This document shows positions 9,183-17,036 of a DNA stretch of 64,000 nt, piece after piece. Origin of the DNA: Fibrobacter succinogenes (lineage in GTDB: Bacteria; Fibrobacterota; Fibrobacteria; Fibrobacterales; Fibrobacteraceae); NCBI GenBank assembly GCA_902800345.1, contig CADCDO010000009.1, positions 20,081-84,080 of the forward strand, read 5' to 3'. Made by a program: the position numbers and the translations under genes. The notes under the pieces were generated by a model. The model was not told the origin of the DNA, did no database searches, and was given only the letters and a program-made list of their open reading frames with translations. Positions within the stretch are counted from its first letter, which is position 1. Every line of letters starts with the position of its first letter.

Positions 9183-9473
9183 CTACTGTTTCTTCTTTTT
9201 AGCCTTTTCCTTTTCTTTCAAGATTGCCAGTTCCTCGAAGAATCTCGTAAATACTCTCTTTTCCACCTCTTTTTGTTCTTCTTCGGTGAACTTGCTCTTG
9301 CGTTCCCTGTACTCAACAGTAAGCTTGTCGCACTTCGCCTGGTCATACTCCTTAGTTTCGCAGCGAATGCCGTCCCGAACCATGTCATCAACAAGCCTCT
9401 CCACGGAATCACCGCAAGCAGTAAATGCGAACGGTATGGCGGCCATCGACAACGTCAAGAAAAGTTTTTTCAT
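9183..9473 (-). CDS. Small Lys/Glu-rich lipoprotein
   Basis: A 96-residue protein starting at ATG 9473, chosen because GGGAGGG lies at proper spacing; an ATG 15 bases upstream overlaps that ribosome site. The signal sequence ends in a lipobox, AFTAC, so the mature protein should be an acylated lipoprotein. The mature part is highly charged and helical, with three further cysteines or near-cysteine positions (IRCETKEYDQAKC) and a poly-Lys C-terminus. No family was recognised. Confidence 0.65.
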   Translation of the reverse strand: MKKLFLTLSMAAIPFAFTACGDSVERLVDDMVRDGIRCETKEYDQAKCDKLTVEYRERKSKFTEEEQKEVEKRVFTRFFEELAILKEKEKAKKKKQ

Positions 9474-9616
9474 GGTGCACCCTCCCATTTTAAGTTGTGT
9501 ATAACATCAATATACTCTTTTAAAGAGGTATTGATTGTAAATTGATTTTTATAAAGATTTCATCAGTTTTTTTTCCTTGAAACCCCTCCATTATGTTATA
9601 CAACAACGTCAACATA

Positions 9617-9650
9617 TAAAAAAGCCCGTCCCCGATAAGGAGACGAGCCT
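9617..9650 (-). terminator. Rho-independent terminator after the YfgM-like gene
   Basis: On the minus strand a 10-bp stem (GCTCGTCTCC with GGGGACGGGC, some G-T pairs) and a 5-base loop are followed by a run of T. It lies 22 bases beyond the stop of the gene at 9672. Confidence 0.85.
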
Positions 9651-9671
9651 CAATTCCAATTATTTCAACGA

Positions 9672-10358
9672 TTAAATGCTAGCGAGGAACTTTCTGGCCT
9701 TGTCAGCGAAGGCACGGTTGTCGCCATAGATGTGCAACAAACGTTCAGCAACGGTCTTTGCCTTGTCCGTCGCACCGAGCTGCTGGTACACGAGAGTGAG
9801 TTTCCACATCGCGTCGGCAACCATCGGGACTTCGTCAGCCGGTTCGTCCTTCTGGTAACGGTCTTCCTTGTCGCCGGTGCGCTTGCCGAATTCGGCAATG
9901 TAGTCTTCCAAGAACTTTGCGGCAGCGGAGAAATCGCCCTTTTCCATCTTCACGGCGGCAAGACCGTGCATGGCGGCCGAACGCACGAGAGCGACCGAGC
10001 CGGCATTGTCCAAAGTCTTCTGGAAGAGAACCGCGGCTCCGTCATAGTCACGCTTTTCGTACTTGACGTTACCGGCGAGGAGCGATGCCTTAGCAAGAGC
10101 AAGACCTTCGAGCTTGCCCGAAGCAATCTTCGCCTCGAATTCAACGAGGGCGCTATCCTTTTCGTTTGCGTAGAGGTAGGTCAGACCGACGCCGAGGAGT
10201 TCGCTCTGTTCGGCAGCAGCAGCCTTGCGGGCATCCTTGTACTGGACAATCCCAGCAATCACCGCGAAGACGACGACAAACGCCACGGCGATCTTTGTAC
10301 CGTGGTTGATAAAGAACGCCTTCAATTCAGAATTATTGGTATTAGATTCGTTAGCCAT
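9672..10358 (-). CDS. YfgM-like membrane-anchored TPR protein
   Basis: A 228-residue protein with one N-terminal transmembrane helix (IAVAFVVVFAVIAGIVQY, residues 22-40) after a short cytoplasmic tail, then a periplasmic domain of TPR-like helices (YDGAAVLFQKTLDNAG; GDFSAAAKFLEDYI). Layout and length fit the YfgM family, which works with PpiD at the Sec translocon in proteobacteria; that role is inference here. A GGAAACGGAAAT stretch precedes the ATG. It forms its own transcription unit, ending at the terminator at 9617-9650. Confidence 0.65.
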   Translation of the reverse strand: MANESNTNNSELKAFFINHGTKIAVAFVVVFAVIAGIVQYKDARKAAAAEQSELLGVGLTYLYANEKDSALVEFEAKIASGKLEGLALAKASLLAGNVKYEKRDYDGAAVLFQKTLDNAGSVALVRSAAMHGLAAVKMEKGDFSAAAKFLEDYIAEFGKRTGDKEDRYQKDEPADEVPMVADAMWKLTLVYQQLGATDKAKTVAERLLHIYGDNRAFADKARKFLASI

Positions 10359-10428
10359 ATTTCCGTTTCCATGTTAAAATTTTTCGTAAACCAATCATAG
10401 AAAAAAAAATAAAGGTTGTCAGTAAATC

Positions 10429-10459
10429 TTGACAAGAAATAATTGTTTTGCTATATTTG
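10429..10459 (+). promoter_or_regulatory. Promoter of tRNA-Thr
   Basis: TTGACA at 10429-10434 and TATATT at 10452-10457 are 17 bases apart, a near-consensus housekeeping promoter. Transcription should start near 10464, just before the tRNA. Confidence 0.85.
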
Positions 10460-10468
10460 TCCCCGTTC

Positions 10469-10541
10469 GCCGCTCTAGCTCAGCTGGTAGAGCAGCTGAT
10501 TCGTAATCAGCAGGTCGGCAGTTCAAATCTGCTGGGCGGCT
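10469..10541 (+). tRNA. tRNA-Thr, anticodon CGT
   Basis: A 73-base cloverleaf. The acceptor stem GCCGCTC pairs with GGGCGGC with G-T pairs, the D arm is AGCTCAGCTGGTAGAGCA, and the anticodon stem GCTGA/TCAGC encloses the loop TTCGTAA with anticodon CGT (reads ACG). The T arm has the TTCAAAT loop. The discriminator base is T and no CCA is encoded. A promoter lies just upstream and a terminator just downstream, so it is transcribed alone. Confidence 0.95.
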
Positions 10542-10547
10542 CGAAAG

Positions 10548-10580
10548 ACTCCTCGGACTCAAATCCGGGGAGTTTTTTTT
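10548..10580 (+). terminator. Terminator after tRNA-Thr
   Basis: A 10-bp stem, ACTCCTCGGA with TCCGGGGAGT, and a 6-base loop are followed by eight T. Confidence 0.9.
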
Positions 10581-10679
10581 AGGCCGAAAGAACGCAGCCC
10601 TGTTTACTAACCACTGTTTACTAACCACTTTTATAAGTCCTAACCCCTAAAAGTAAGTTTTTCAGCAAATCTGCAAGTC

Positions 10680-10708
10680 TTGCGAAAGCCGCCTTAATTA
10701 ACTAAATT
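10680..10708 (+). promoter_or_regulatory. Promoter of the XPB-like helicase; likely leaderless
   Basis: TTGCGA at 10680-10685 and TAAATT at 10703-10708 are 17 bases apart. The -10 box ends only 9 bases before the ATG at 10718, so the mRNA should start within a few bases of the start codon. There is no Shine-Dalgarno. Confidence 0.7.
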
Positions 10709-10717
10709 TGTCGCTCT

Positions 10718-12493
10718 ATGAATCCGAATGGCGCCATTATTGTACAAAGCAACCTCGAGATTATGGTCGAGGTCGATAATCCGAATTACCCCACCGCACG
10801 TGATGCAATCGCTCCCTTTACCGAGCTCGTAAAAAGTCCGGAGCACCTGCACACCTACAAGATTTCACATTTGAGCCTGTGGAACGCAGCCGCAACAGGG
10901 CTCCGCGCTCCCGAAGTTCTCGAAAGGCTCGAAAGCCAGAGCCGCTACCCCATACCGCCAACAGTAGTCACCGAAGTCGAAGACTACATGGCACGCTATG
11001 GCCTGTTGCGCTTACGGAAAGAAGGCGACCGCCTTTTGATGGAATCCGACGACAAAATCATGTTCATCGAAATCTGCAAGCTCCGGGACGTGGAGCCGTT
11101 CATCGTCGAATACATCGACGATACGCACGTCGTCGTCGATCCCGAACGCCGCGGCCACCTCAAGATGACCCTCACCAACGCAGGATTCCCGGTCGAAGAC
11201 CTCGCCGGCTACACCGTCGGTGACCCGCTCCCCATCAAGCTCCGCGAAACGACCGTTTCCGGCAAACCGTTCACGCTCCGCGACTACCAGAAAGACGCCG
11301 CCCAGGTGTTCTACGCGAGCGGCAGCGAAAAGGGCGGTTCCGGCGTAATCGTACTCCCCTGCGGTTCCGGCAAGACCGTCATCGGACTCGCGACGATGGC
11401 GTTAATACAAACTAAGACCCTCATCCTGACGCCGAACATCTCGTCTTCGCGCCAGTGGATCCGCGAAATCTGCGACAAGACGACGCTCACGCTCGACCAG
11501 GTGAAGGAATACTCCGGCGAAGTCAAGGAAATCGGGCCGGTGACCGTCGCCACGTACCAGATTCTCACGCAAAGGAAACGCGCCAAGAAGGGCGACGAGA
11601 ACAAGGAAGAAAAAGAACCGGAAATGACCGAAGAAGAAGTCAAGAAGGAACTTGCGAACTTCCCGCTGTTCAGCCAGGAAAAATGGGGACTCATGATTTA
11701 CGACGAAGTCCACCTGCTCCCCGCCCCGGTGTTCCGCCTGAGCACCGAAATGCAAGCCACGCGACGCCTCGGCCTTACGGCAACGCTCGTGCGCGAAGAC
11801 CACAAGGAAACCGAAGTATTCAGCCTTATCGGGCCGAAAAAATTCGACATCCCGTGGCGCATCCTGGAAGCGCAAGGCTGGATCGCGACCGCCGACTGTA
11901 ACGAAATCCGCATCCCGATGGAACCGGAACTCAAGATGAAATACGCGCTCGCGCCCGTCCGTGAAAAAATCACGCTCGCAAGCACGAACCCCGAAAAGAC
12001 GGACATCGTCGAACGCCTGCTCAAGCATTTCAGCAAGCCCGACGACCGCGTGCTCATCATCGGACAATACATCGAACAGCTCGAAGCGCTCTCCGAAGAC
12101 CTGCAAATTCCGCTGATTACCGGCAAGACGCCGAACAAGGACCGTGAAAAACTCTATGCCGCGTTCCGTTCCGGCGCCCAGAAGAACCTCATGGTCTCCA
12201 AAGTCGGCAACTTCGCCATCGACCTGCCCGACGCGAACGTGCTCATCCAGATTTCCGGAACGTTCGGCAGCCGCCAGGAAGAAGCCCAGCGCCTCGGCCG
12301 TGTTTTACGCCCCAAGAGCGACGGCGGAGCCGCCCACTTCTACAGCATCGTGACACAGGATTCCAAGGAACAGGAATTCGCGATGAACCGCCAGCTGTTC
12401 CTCACCGAACAAGGTTACGCGTACAAGATAATCAAACGCGGAGACTGGGACATTCTCAGCCGCACGCCCGAAGAACTCGCCGCGAGAGCCTAA
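10718..12493 (+). CDS. XPB/Rad25-type DNA repair helicase
   Basis: A 591-residue superfamily-2 helicase. An N-terminal domain of about 190 residues matches the damage-recognition/helicase-C_3 region of bacterial XPB. Walker A is LPCGSGKT (about 213-220), motif II is DEVH (about 328), and the diagnostic XPB RED motif lies in LTATLVREDHKE (about 352-363). Motif VI is QRLGRVLRP (about 524-532). Bacterial XPB proteins are 3'-5' DNA helicases, in some species paired with a Bax1 nuclease; no such partner is adjacent. The Lys/Glu-rich loop near residues 287-308 between the helicase motifs is longer than usual. A terminator follows the stop. Confidence 0.9.
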   Translation: MNPNGAIIVQSNLEIMVEVDNPNYPTARDAIAPFTELVKSPEHLHTYKISHLSLWNAAATGLRAPEVLERLESQSRYPIPPTVVTEVEDYMARYGLLRLRKEGDRLLMESDDKIMFIEICKLRDVEPFIVEYIDDTHVVVDPERRGHLKMTLTNAGFPVEDLAGYTVGDPLPIKLRETTVSGKPFTLRDYQKDAAQVFYASGSEKGGSGVIVLPCGSGKTVIGLATMALIQTKTLILTPNISSSRQWIREICDKTTLTLDQVKEYSGEVKEIGPVTVATYQILTQRKRAKKGDENKEEKEPEMTEEEVKKELANFPLFSQEKWGLMIYDEVHLLPAPVFRLSTEMQATRRLGLTATLVREDHKETEVFSLIGPKKFDIPWRILEAQGWIATADCNEIRIPMEPELKMKYALAPVREKITLASTNPEKTDIVERLLKHFSKPDDRVLIIGQYIEQLEALSEDLQIPLITGKTPNKDREKLYAAFRSGAQKNLMVSKVGNFAIDLPDANVLIQISGTFGSRQEEAQRLGRVLRPKSDGGAAHFYSIVTQDSKEQEFAMNRQLFLTEQGYAYKIIKRGDWDILSRTPEELAARA

Positions 12494-12529
12494 AAACTCC
12501 CGTTCGCGTGAAACCTAAAAATTAAAACG

Positions 12530-12556
12530 CTCCGCAAATTTTTGCGGAGTTTTTTG
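12530..12556 (+). terminator. Terminator of the XPB-like gene
   Basis: A 9-bp stem, CTCCGCAAA with TTTGCGGAG, is followed by six T. Confidence 0.9.
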
Positions 12557-12578
12557 ATTTTATGCAGTTTTTTCACAA

Positions 12579-12838
12579 CGGCAATCACACCTAAAATTTT
12601 ATTTTCGCTTATTTGTCATGAGCAATTTATATTCATCACCATCTTTTACGGAACGCACGCGATACACCTGCTTTTTGTTATCCTTATCCAGGACCTCTAT
12701 TGGGCAAACGCCTGCTGCAAAAACCTTTACTTTGCCCTCGTTGCCGTCCTTCTTTATAAAGTCGCATTTGATATCGAAATCTTGGGGCTTACCTCCGATA
12801 TAATTCAGGATTTCACAATTTGAATTGGAGCAATCGCC
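12579..12838. repeat. 260-bp duplicated block, copy A
   Basis: It is nearly identical and equal in length to 17688-17947. It covers the 3' end of the secreted-protein gene at 12599-13477 plus about 20 bases beyond. Only scattered base changes separate the copies, so the duplication is recent or kept alike by gene conversion. Confidence 0.9.
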
Positions 12839-13477
12839 CAGTGCAAAAAAATCTTTCTTTCTAATATATTTGCCATCATGTGTTTGAGTAAAAATGATTT
12901 CTTTTTTTACTTCATACATCTTTTGTTTTGTTATGTATAAATTATAAAATGCATATAAGGTTCGTCCTGCTGGGGTTATAGGACCTTTTACACGAACAGG
13001 ACAAGAACCTCGCCCCATGACTTTAAGGACTGATTTTCGGTAATCAAATTCGATAAAATCGCAGAGAAATTTCACATCATCATCACGGATTGGTATAATA
13101 TAAAACATACCTGTATTTTGTCTTTTTTTTCGCTGTTTCTTGCAATAAGATTTTCGCTCCTTGATGGAGGGCTTTAACTTTACAACCATAGAATCTTTTA
13201 TCGAATTGCAATAGCTCTCCTCATTTTCACAATAGACATGTAACGCCGATTGATAAGGATAACTAACACGAAAATCATTATTGTTCAATCTACTAACAAT
13301 ATCAAAATCATACTTCAACAAAATCTTTCTGTTTATGTGAACACATTTCCCGTCTTCAAAGTACCCATAAAGGCAATACGAGCAGCCATTTTCATCAGTC
13401 CATTCATACTGCGAATTATTTGCGTATACAAAAACAGCAAACAATAAAGTTAAAAAAACGATTATTTTTATACTCAT
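12599..13477 (-). CDS. Secreted Cys-containing protein, putative immunity/accessory partner (copy A)
   Basis: A 292-residue protein with a signal peptide ending near VYA-NNSQ. The mature N-terminus (NSQYEWTDENGCSYCLYGYF) and the last 85 residues are almost identical to the protein at 17708-18577, while the middle has diverged. A motif of the type C-[DE]FI...G-C-P-[IV]-x-V occurs twice, around VKFLCDFI...GSCPVRV and IKCDFI...GVCPIEV, indicating two related beta-rich domains. It starts 29 bases after an Rhs tail remnant that resembles the tail preceding the other copy. Position and export suggest a partner of that tail, perhaps an immunity protein; no family was recognised. Confidence 0.7.
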   Translation of the reverse strand: MSIKIIVFLTLLFAVFVYANNSQYEWTDENGCSYCLYGYFEDGKCVHINRKILLKYDFDIVSRLNNNDFRVSYPYQSALHVYCENEESYCNSIKDSMVVKLKPSIKERKSYCKKQRKKRQNTGMFYIIPIRDDDVKFLCDFIEFDYRKSVLKVMGRGSCPVRVKGPITPAGRTLYAFYNLYITKQKMYEVKKEIIFTQTHDGKYIRKKDFFALGDCSNSNCEILNYIGGKPQDFDIKCDFIKKDGNEGKVKVFAAGVCPIEVLDKDNKKQVYRVRSVKDGDEYKLLMTNKRK

Positions 13478-13506
13478 TAGGTCTAGTCACTCCACCGAAA
13501 AATTTA

Positions 13507-13566
13507 TCACAATAAATTTTTATCTAACATTTTTTTTCCATACGCATCCAAATACGGTTCACATCC
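13507..13566 (-). pseudogene. Remnant of an Rhs C-terminal tail
   Basis: In one minus-strand frame the DNA reads GGCEPYLDAYGKKM and ends at TGA 13507-13509. This matches the end of the 881-residue Rhs protein (KGCEPYLNAYGFPIH). Over 13538-13566, 24 of 29 bases agree with that gene. Only this stub survives; it lies directly before the gene for the paralogous secreted protein, as in the intact pair. Confidence 0.65.
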
Positions 13567-13601
13567 TCCTCGTCAAGAGATTTCTCATTTTGTCGAAAAG
13601 G

Positions 13602-14909
13602 TTAATTCACAACGCGCAAACAACGAACGTAATACTTGTTTTTTTCAACCGAGTAATTATGGCTAAACCTCTCGCCATCGAATAAAACAGCATAAAGTAC
13701 ATTTTCGTCATCGTAGCTCCACCAACCTGTCTTCATACTAAAGTCTGTAAAATTTCCGTCATAATAGCCAGCAGGATACACAGATAAGCCAACATCCTTA
13801 TTCTCTCGGAAATCAAGAAACCAGTCCTCCTTTGAACGGATGTATGCACCATTAAGTCCGAATCGGCTAAACAGGGCAACCCAATCTCGTCTTCGAGGCA
13901 GTCGCCACCCATTTGGACACAAGCCCTCAACATTTGAGTTGTAGAGTCGTCCGTATTTCAGACAATTTTCCTTTTTATTCTCATAACAGGCACTACCAGG
14001 CACTGTTCTATTTAGATTTTCTGCAATCCATTCAACGGAATCAACACGAACTACCTTATAATCAACATTCTTATCACGAATATCGGTTCTTATTACATCT
14101 TCTTGCTTCAAAATGCCAACAGATTTCCAGCCATAATCCGTACATGTAAACATTCGAAAATCACCCAACATAAAAGTATGATTTTTCATCCCAACCGAAC
14201 AAGGCGGCAGAAATTTTATTTTGGAAACAACAGAATCAATCGGAGAATCCACAGTATCTGATATTACTTTCAATTTTTTTTCCAAGCTTTTCAAACCATT
14301 ATCATCACATATCAATAAAATTTCACTTGAATAATCAAGATATATATTACCATCTATGCAACTCGGTTGGTTAAGTTCTAAATCAGCAATTCCATAAAAG
14401 AAATTTTCATTTTTTTTGAAATAACTCTTTTCATTATCTTCGTCTTTAGCGCACAAAATCTTTGACGGTGAATTCATCAAATTTGAATTAATTGACGAAA
14501 AAAACTGCACAAACAAAGGAACAAATACCTCATCTTTTTTTGTCGACACCCGATATGAAGAAGTCCAAAAAAACAAGTTTGAGAAAGGAAATCCTTCGAT
14601 ATTCAAGGAATCTCTTTGAGGATATTTTTCTCCAATGAACATTTCCCATTCATACTGGTCTGGCAAATGCCATCCGCTAGGGCACGCATTTAACGCGTCC
14701 TTCCATGACATATCACATGATGCATTAGTACACTGTTTTGATTGAGTAAATTTCATCCAGTATGTTTTTTTGTACTTAATCATACTCTGCTCTTCTGACA
14801 TTGTCTTTAAAACAGAATATTCTTTTTTTGGAGTCTTTATTTCGGAAGAATTTTTCTCGTTTCCACAAGACATCAAAAGAATGCATAAAACAAAGAATAA
14901 TATAGTCAT
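13602..14909 (-). CDS. FISUMP-domain lipoprotein, two domains
   Basis: A 435-residue lipoprotein with lipobox LLMSC. Two copies of the Fibrobacter paralogous domain can be seen. One is around CPSGWHLPDQYEWEMFIGE (about 75-95). The other runs from VEWIAENLNRTVPG through LKYGRLYNSNVEGLCPNGWR to YYVRCLRVVN at the end. The domain fold is related to C-type-lectin/FGE-like surface domains; the ligand is unknown. The ATG overlaps the stop of the upstream gene by four bases (ATGA) and AAGGGA precedes it, so both are cotranscribed. Unlike the other FISUMP proteins here it lacks the Ser-rich linker. Confidence 0.75.
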   Translation of the reverse strand: MTILFFVLCILLMSCGNEKNSSEIKTPKKEYSVLKTMSEEQSMIKYKKTYWMKFTQSKQCTNASCDMSWKDALNACPSGWHLPDQYEWEMFIGEKYPQRDSLNIEGFPFSNLFFWTSSYRVSTKKDEVFVPLFVQFFSSINSNLMNSPSKILCAKDEDNEKSYFKKNENFFYGIADLELNQPSCIDGNIYLDYSSEILLICDDNGLKSLEKKLKVISDTVDSPIDSVVSKIKFLPPCSVGMKNHTFMLGDFRMFTCTDYGWKSVGILKQEDVIRTDIRDKNVDYKVVRVDSVEWIAENLNRTVPGSACYENKKENCLKYGRLYNSNVEGLCPNGWRLPRRRDWVALFSRFGLNGAYIRSKEDWFLDFRENKDVGLSVYPAGYYDGNFTDFSMKTGWWSYDDENVLYAVLFDGERFSHNYSVEKNKYYVRCLRVVN

Positions 14910-15751
14910 TCATTCCCTTCTATATAAACACGACTCATTCCATCATGTTGAACTACATTTACCCATACATTTTCAAAGCCGCCCCTTTTTTGCGCAATTC
15001 TTATCTTACATTTTCCAAATCCATTCACTACAAAAAAACCTGATCCGATCTTTTCTGGGTCCTCAATCAACTGTACAAAAGAACATTCAGCCTTTATTCG
15101 ATCGATATTGTTAACAAGGACAGCCTTTTCATAAGAGGAACGGGCAAAGGGCAATTTTTCCGCAGAATAAAAACGACACTTTCCGTTCCTACAAGGCTCA
15201 ACAAATAAACGAAACGGCCTCTCAAAAAAGGTGAATTCAGATTCATCAGACAGGCTTTTGCTGTTATGATAAAAAGAAATACGCCAAACAGGACCTACTC
15301 TCTCAATTTTAGCTTCATACAGACCTTTCCCATAATTCATGTTCATAAATACAGGGCACAATCCTTCCTGCAAAGGTTCCAAAAAAGCTGTAACAGTATC
15401 AACATTATATACAGGTACAACCTTCAAATAGTCGCAGCCCGATTGTATTATATCCGGGCGATACACTCTGGCAAAACGATTTAGCATATACGGCCCTGCA
15501 TATTTTTCATCTAAATCTCGGCCTAACGTTGTTTTTACATACTCCAAAAATTCCTGTTTTGAATCACATCCATAGCCATCTTGACGAACAGCCCCATCAT
15601 AAATAGACACGGCGCATTTTATAGAGTCACACACTACTTCAAAAAAATTTTTTGGAATAGTTAGGTATTTATTTTTCAAACCACAGTTCGAATAACAAAT
15701 AGAAGGCAAAAACAAAGCCTCTACCAAAAATATCAAAACACTATTTCGCAT
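14906..15751 (-). CDS. Secreted protein with repeated Cys motif, Rhs-island partner
   Basis: About 281 residues with a signal peptide (MRNSVLIFLVEALFLPSICYS). Start 15751 is chosen because the signal peptide begins there; an in-frame ATG at 15766 adds five residues. The last third (KAECSFVQ...GFGKCKIRI...VWVNVV) follows the same C-x-F-[IV]...G-x-C-x-[IV] pattern as the proteins at 12599 and 17708, so it is a distant relative. It follows an orphan tail-like segment at 15741-16061 and overlaps the FISUMP gene downstream. Function unknown; an immunity or chaperone role is inferred from position only. Confidence 0.65.
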   Translation of the reverse strand: MRNSVLIFLVEALFLPSICYSNCGLKNKYLTIPKNFFEVVCDSIKCAVSIYDGAVRQDGYGCDSKQEFLEYVKTTLGRDLDEKYAGPYMLNRFARVYRPDIIQSGCDYLKVVPVYNVDTVTAFLEPLQEGLCPVFMNMNYGKGLYEAKIERVGPVWRISFYHNSKSLSDESEFTFFERPFRLFVEPCRNGKCRFYSAEKLPFARSSYEKAVLVNNIDRIKAECSFVQLIEDPEKIGSGFFVVNGFGKCKIRIAQKRGGFENVWVNVVQHDGMSRVYIEGNE

Positions 15752-16061
15752 GATTCCGACGGCCATGGAAAGTCACCCAATCTAATTTTTCATTAGGAAT
15801 TGTATAATATGTACCCGGTCCAGAGCCAACTAAACTTGGCACAGTTCGATATGATATATCACCACCAATACTTACCGTATTATAATTTACATAACCAGCA
15901 TCTCTAAATTGACCATCAACCAAGATTCCTATTCCACCAGGAATTCCATCGGCACCATCATTTCCATGGAAAAACATGGAAAACTCACCTTTGATAGCTT
16001 GATAATGTAAACCAGATTGCAATGTCAATTCATCAGTCTCGTCATATTTACTTGCGGCCAA
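15741..16061 (-). pseudogene. Orphan Rhs-tail-like segment, TGA-separated from the upstream gene
   Basis: About 106 residues, readable only from TTG 16061, which directly follows the TGA (16062-16064) of the preceding lipoprotein in the same frame. It has no ATG, no ribosome site and no signal peptide. The sequence is Gly-rich (FFHGNDGADGIPGGIGILVD) and ends FHGRRNHAK, like the end of a secreted effector. It could be the tail of a lost Rhs cassette, or the C-terminus of the upstream protein cut by a Trp-to-stop change. It overlaps the next gene slightly. Confidence 0.45.
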
Positions 16062-17036
16062 TCAATAATTTTCATATTCACCATTTTGTTTTAGGTAATT
16101 ATCAATATCGTCAAATATTACATTCAATCCAGGATACGGTTTATAAGAGCCTTTTCCATACATCGATTTCAAGTAAATATGATAAGAATCTCCCTGAAAA
16201 ACAGACTCGACTTCAATTGTTTTTGTTTGTTTTCCCTTACGATAACTAATTTTACACAAGCCTTCCTTTGAAGCAAACAGATAACCAAGAATAGGAACAG
16301 AAAGAGGAATGCTTTTATTTGCTTTAGGAAAAGGTTTATACGAAATCCAATCGCATTTTGGATAGACTTCAAAATTTTTATACGCATCATCATTACATTC
16401 ACCTATATTTTTTCGCCAACATACATTAGACGTATAAACATTGCAAAAATTCTTTCTACATCCATTTATCAAAAAATCATCTATATCCCTATAATTTACA
16501 ATTTTGTATGGTTGCAACTTTTTCTGAGAACTATCAACCATAACCATGTATAAATCATATTTTTTTAAATTAGATTGAAATTGATAATCTTTCGCAGCAT
16601 AAAGAGGATATTGACCTTTTTCAAAAAAATCGAACATGGCTATGGTCGAATCATCTTCCGAATTTTTTTCAAACTGGATTCTACCATCAAACAAAATAAA
16701 ATCATCCGGCTCTATAATTTTTGCAACAACATCTGTACCATGATAATACTCATTGGCAAAGCCCTTTCTGTCCATAGTCCATAAACGACCAAGCAAACGT
16801 ATTCCGACGCTTCCTCTATTATCTTTTTTTAATACAGGAGTTAGAATAATTCCTACAGAATCCCTAATAGGGTACTCTGATGATGCCATAGTGAAAACTA
16901 CAAAAGGCTTATCCTTCCAAAATAATTTGCCGGGATTTTCAGCAACGATTTTTAATGATGAAGGTTCATTTTCCGTTTTACAGGATAAAACAACCATCAT
17001 CATCCCTACTAAAAAACAACTTGCAATCAGTTTCAT
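16062..17036 (-). CDS. Lipoprotein paired with an Rhs tail
   Basis: A 324-residue lipoprotein with lipobox VVLSC. The ATG overlaps the stop of the deletion-fused Rhs gene by four bases (ATGA), so the pair is coupled. The mature part is rich in Lys and aromatic residues and has a Cys-containing stretch (NGCRKNFCNVYTSNVCW). A later segment (KCDWI...EGLCKISY...IEVESVFQGDSY) repeats the Cys pattern of the other island partners. The likely site is the inner leaflet of the outer membrane or the periplasm. A role as immunity protein for the adjacent tail is inference. Its frame continues beyond one TGA for 106 more codons. Confidence 0.6.
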   Translation of the reverse strand: MKLIASCFLVGMMMVVLSCKTENEPSSLKIVAENPGKLFWKDKPFVVFTMASSEYPIRDSVGIILTPVLKKDNRGSVGIRLLGRLWTMDRKGFANEYYHGTDVVAKIIEPDDFILFDGRIQFEKNSEDDSTIAMFDFFEKGQYPLYAAKDYQFQSNLKKYDLYMVMVDSSQKKLQPYKIVNYRDIDDFLINGCRKNFCNVYTSNVCWRKNIGECNDDAYKNFEVYPKCDWISYKPFPKANKSIPLSVPILGYLFASKEGLCKISYRKGKQTKTIEVESVFQGDSYHIYLKSMYGKGSYKPYPGLNVIFDDIDNYLKQNGEYENY

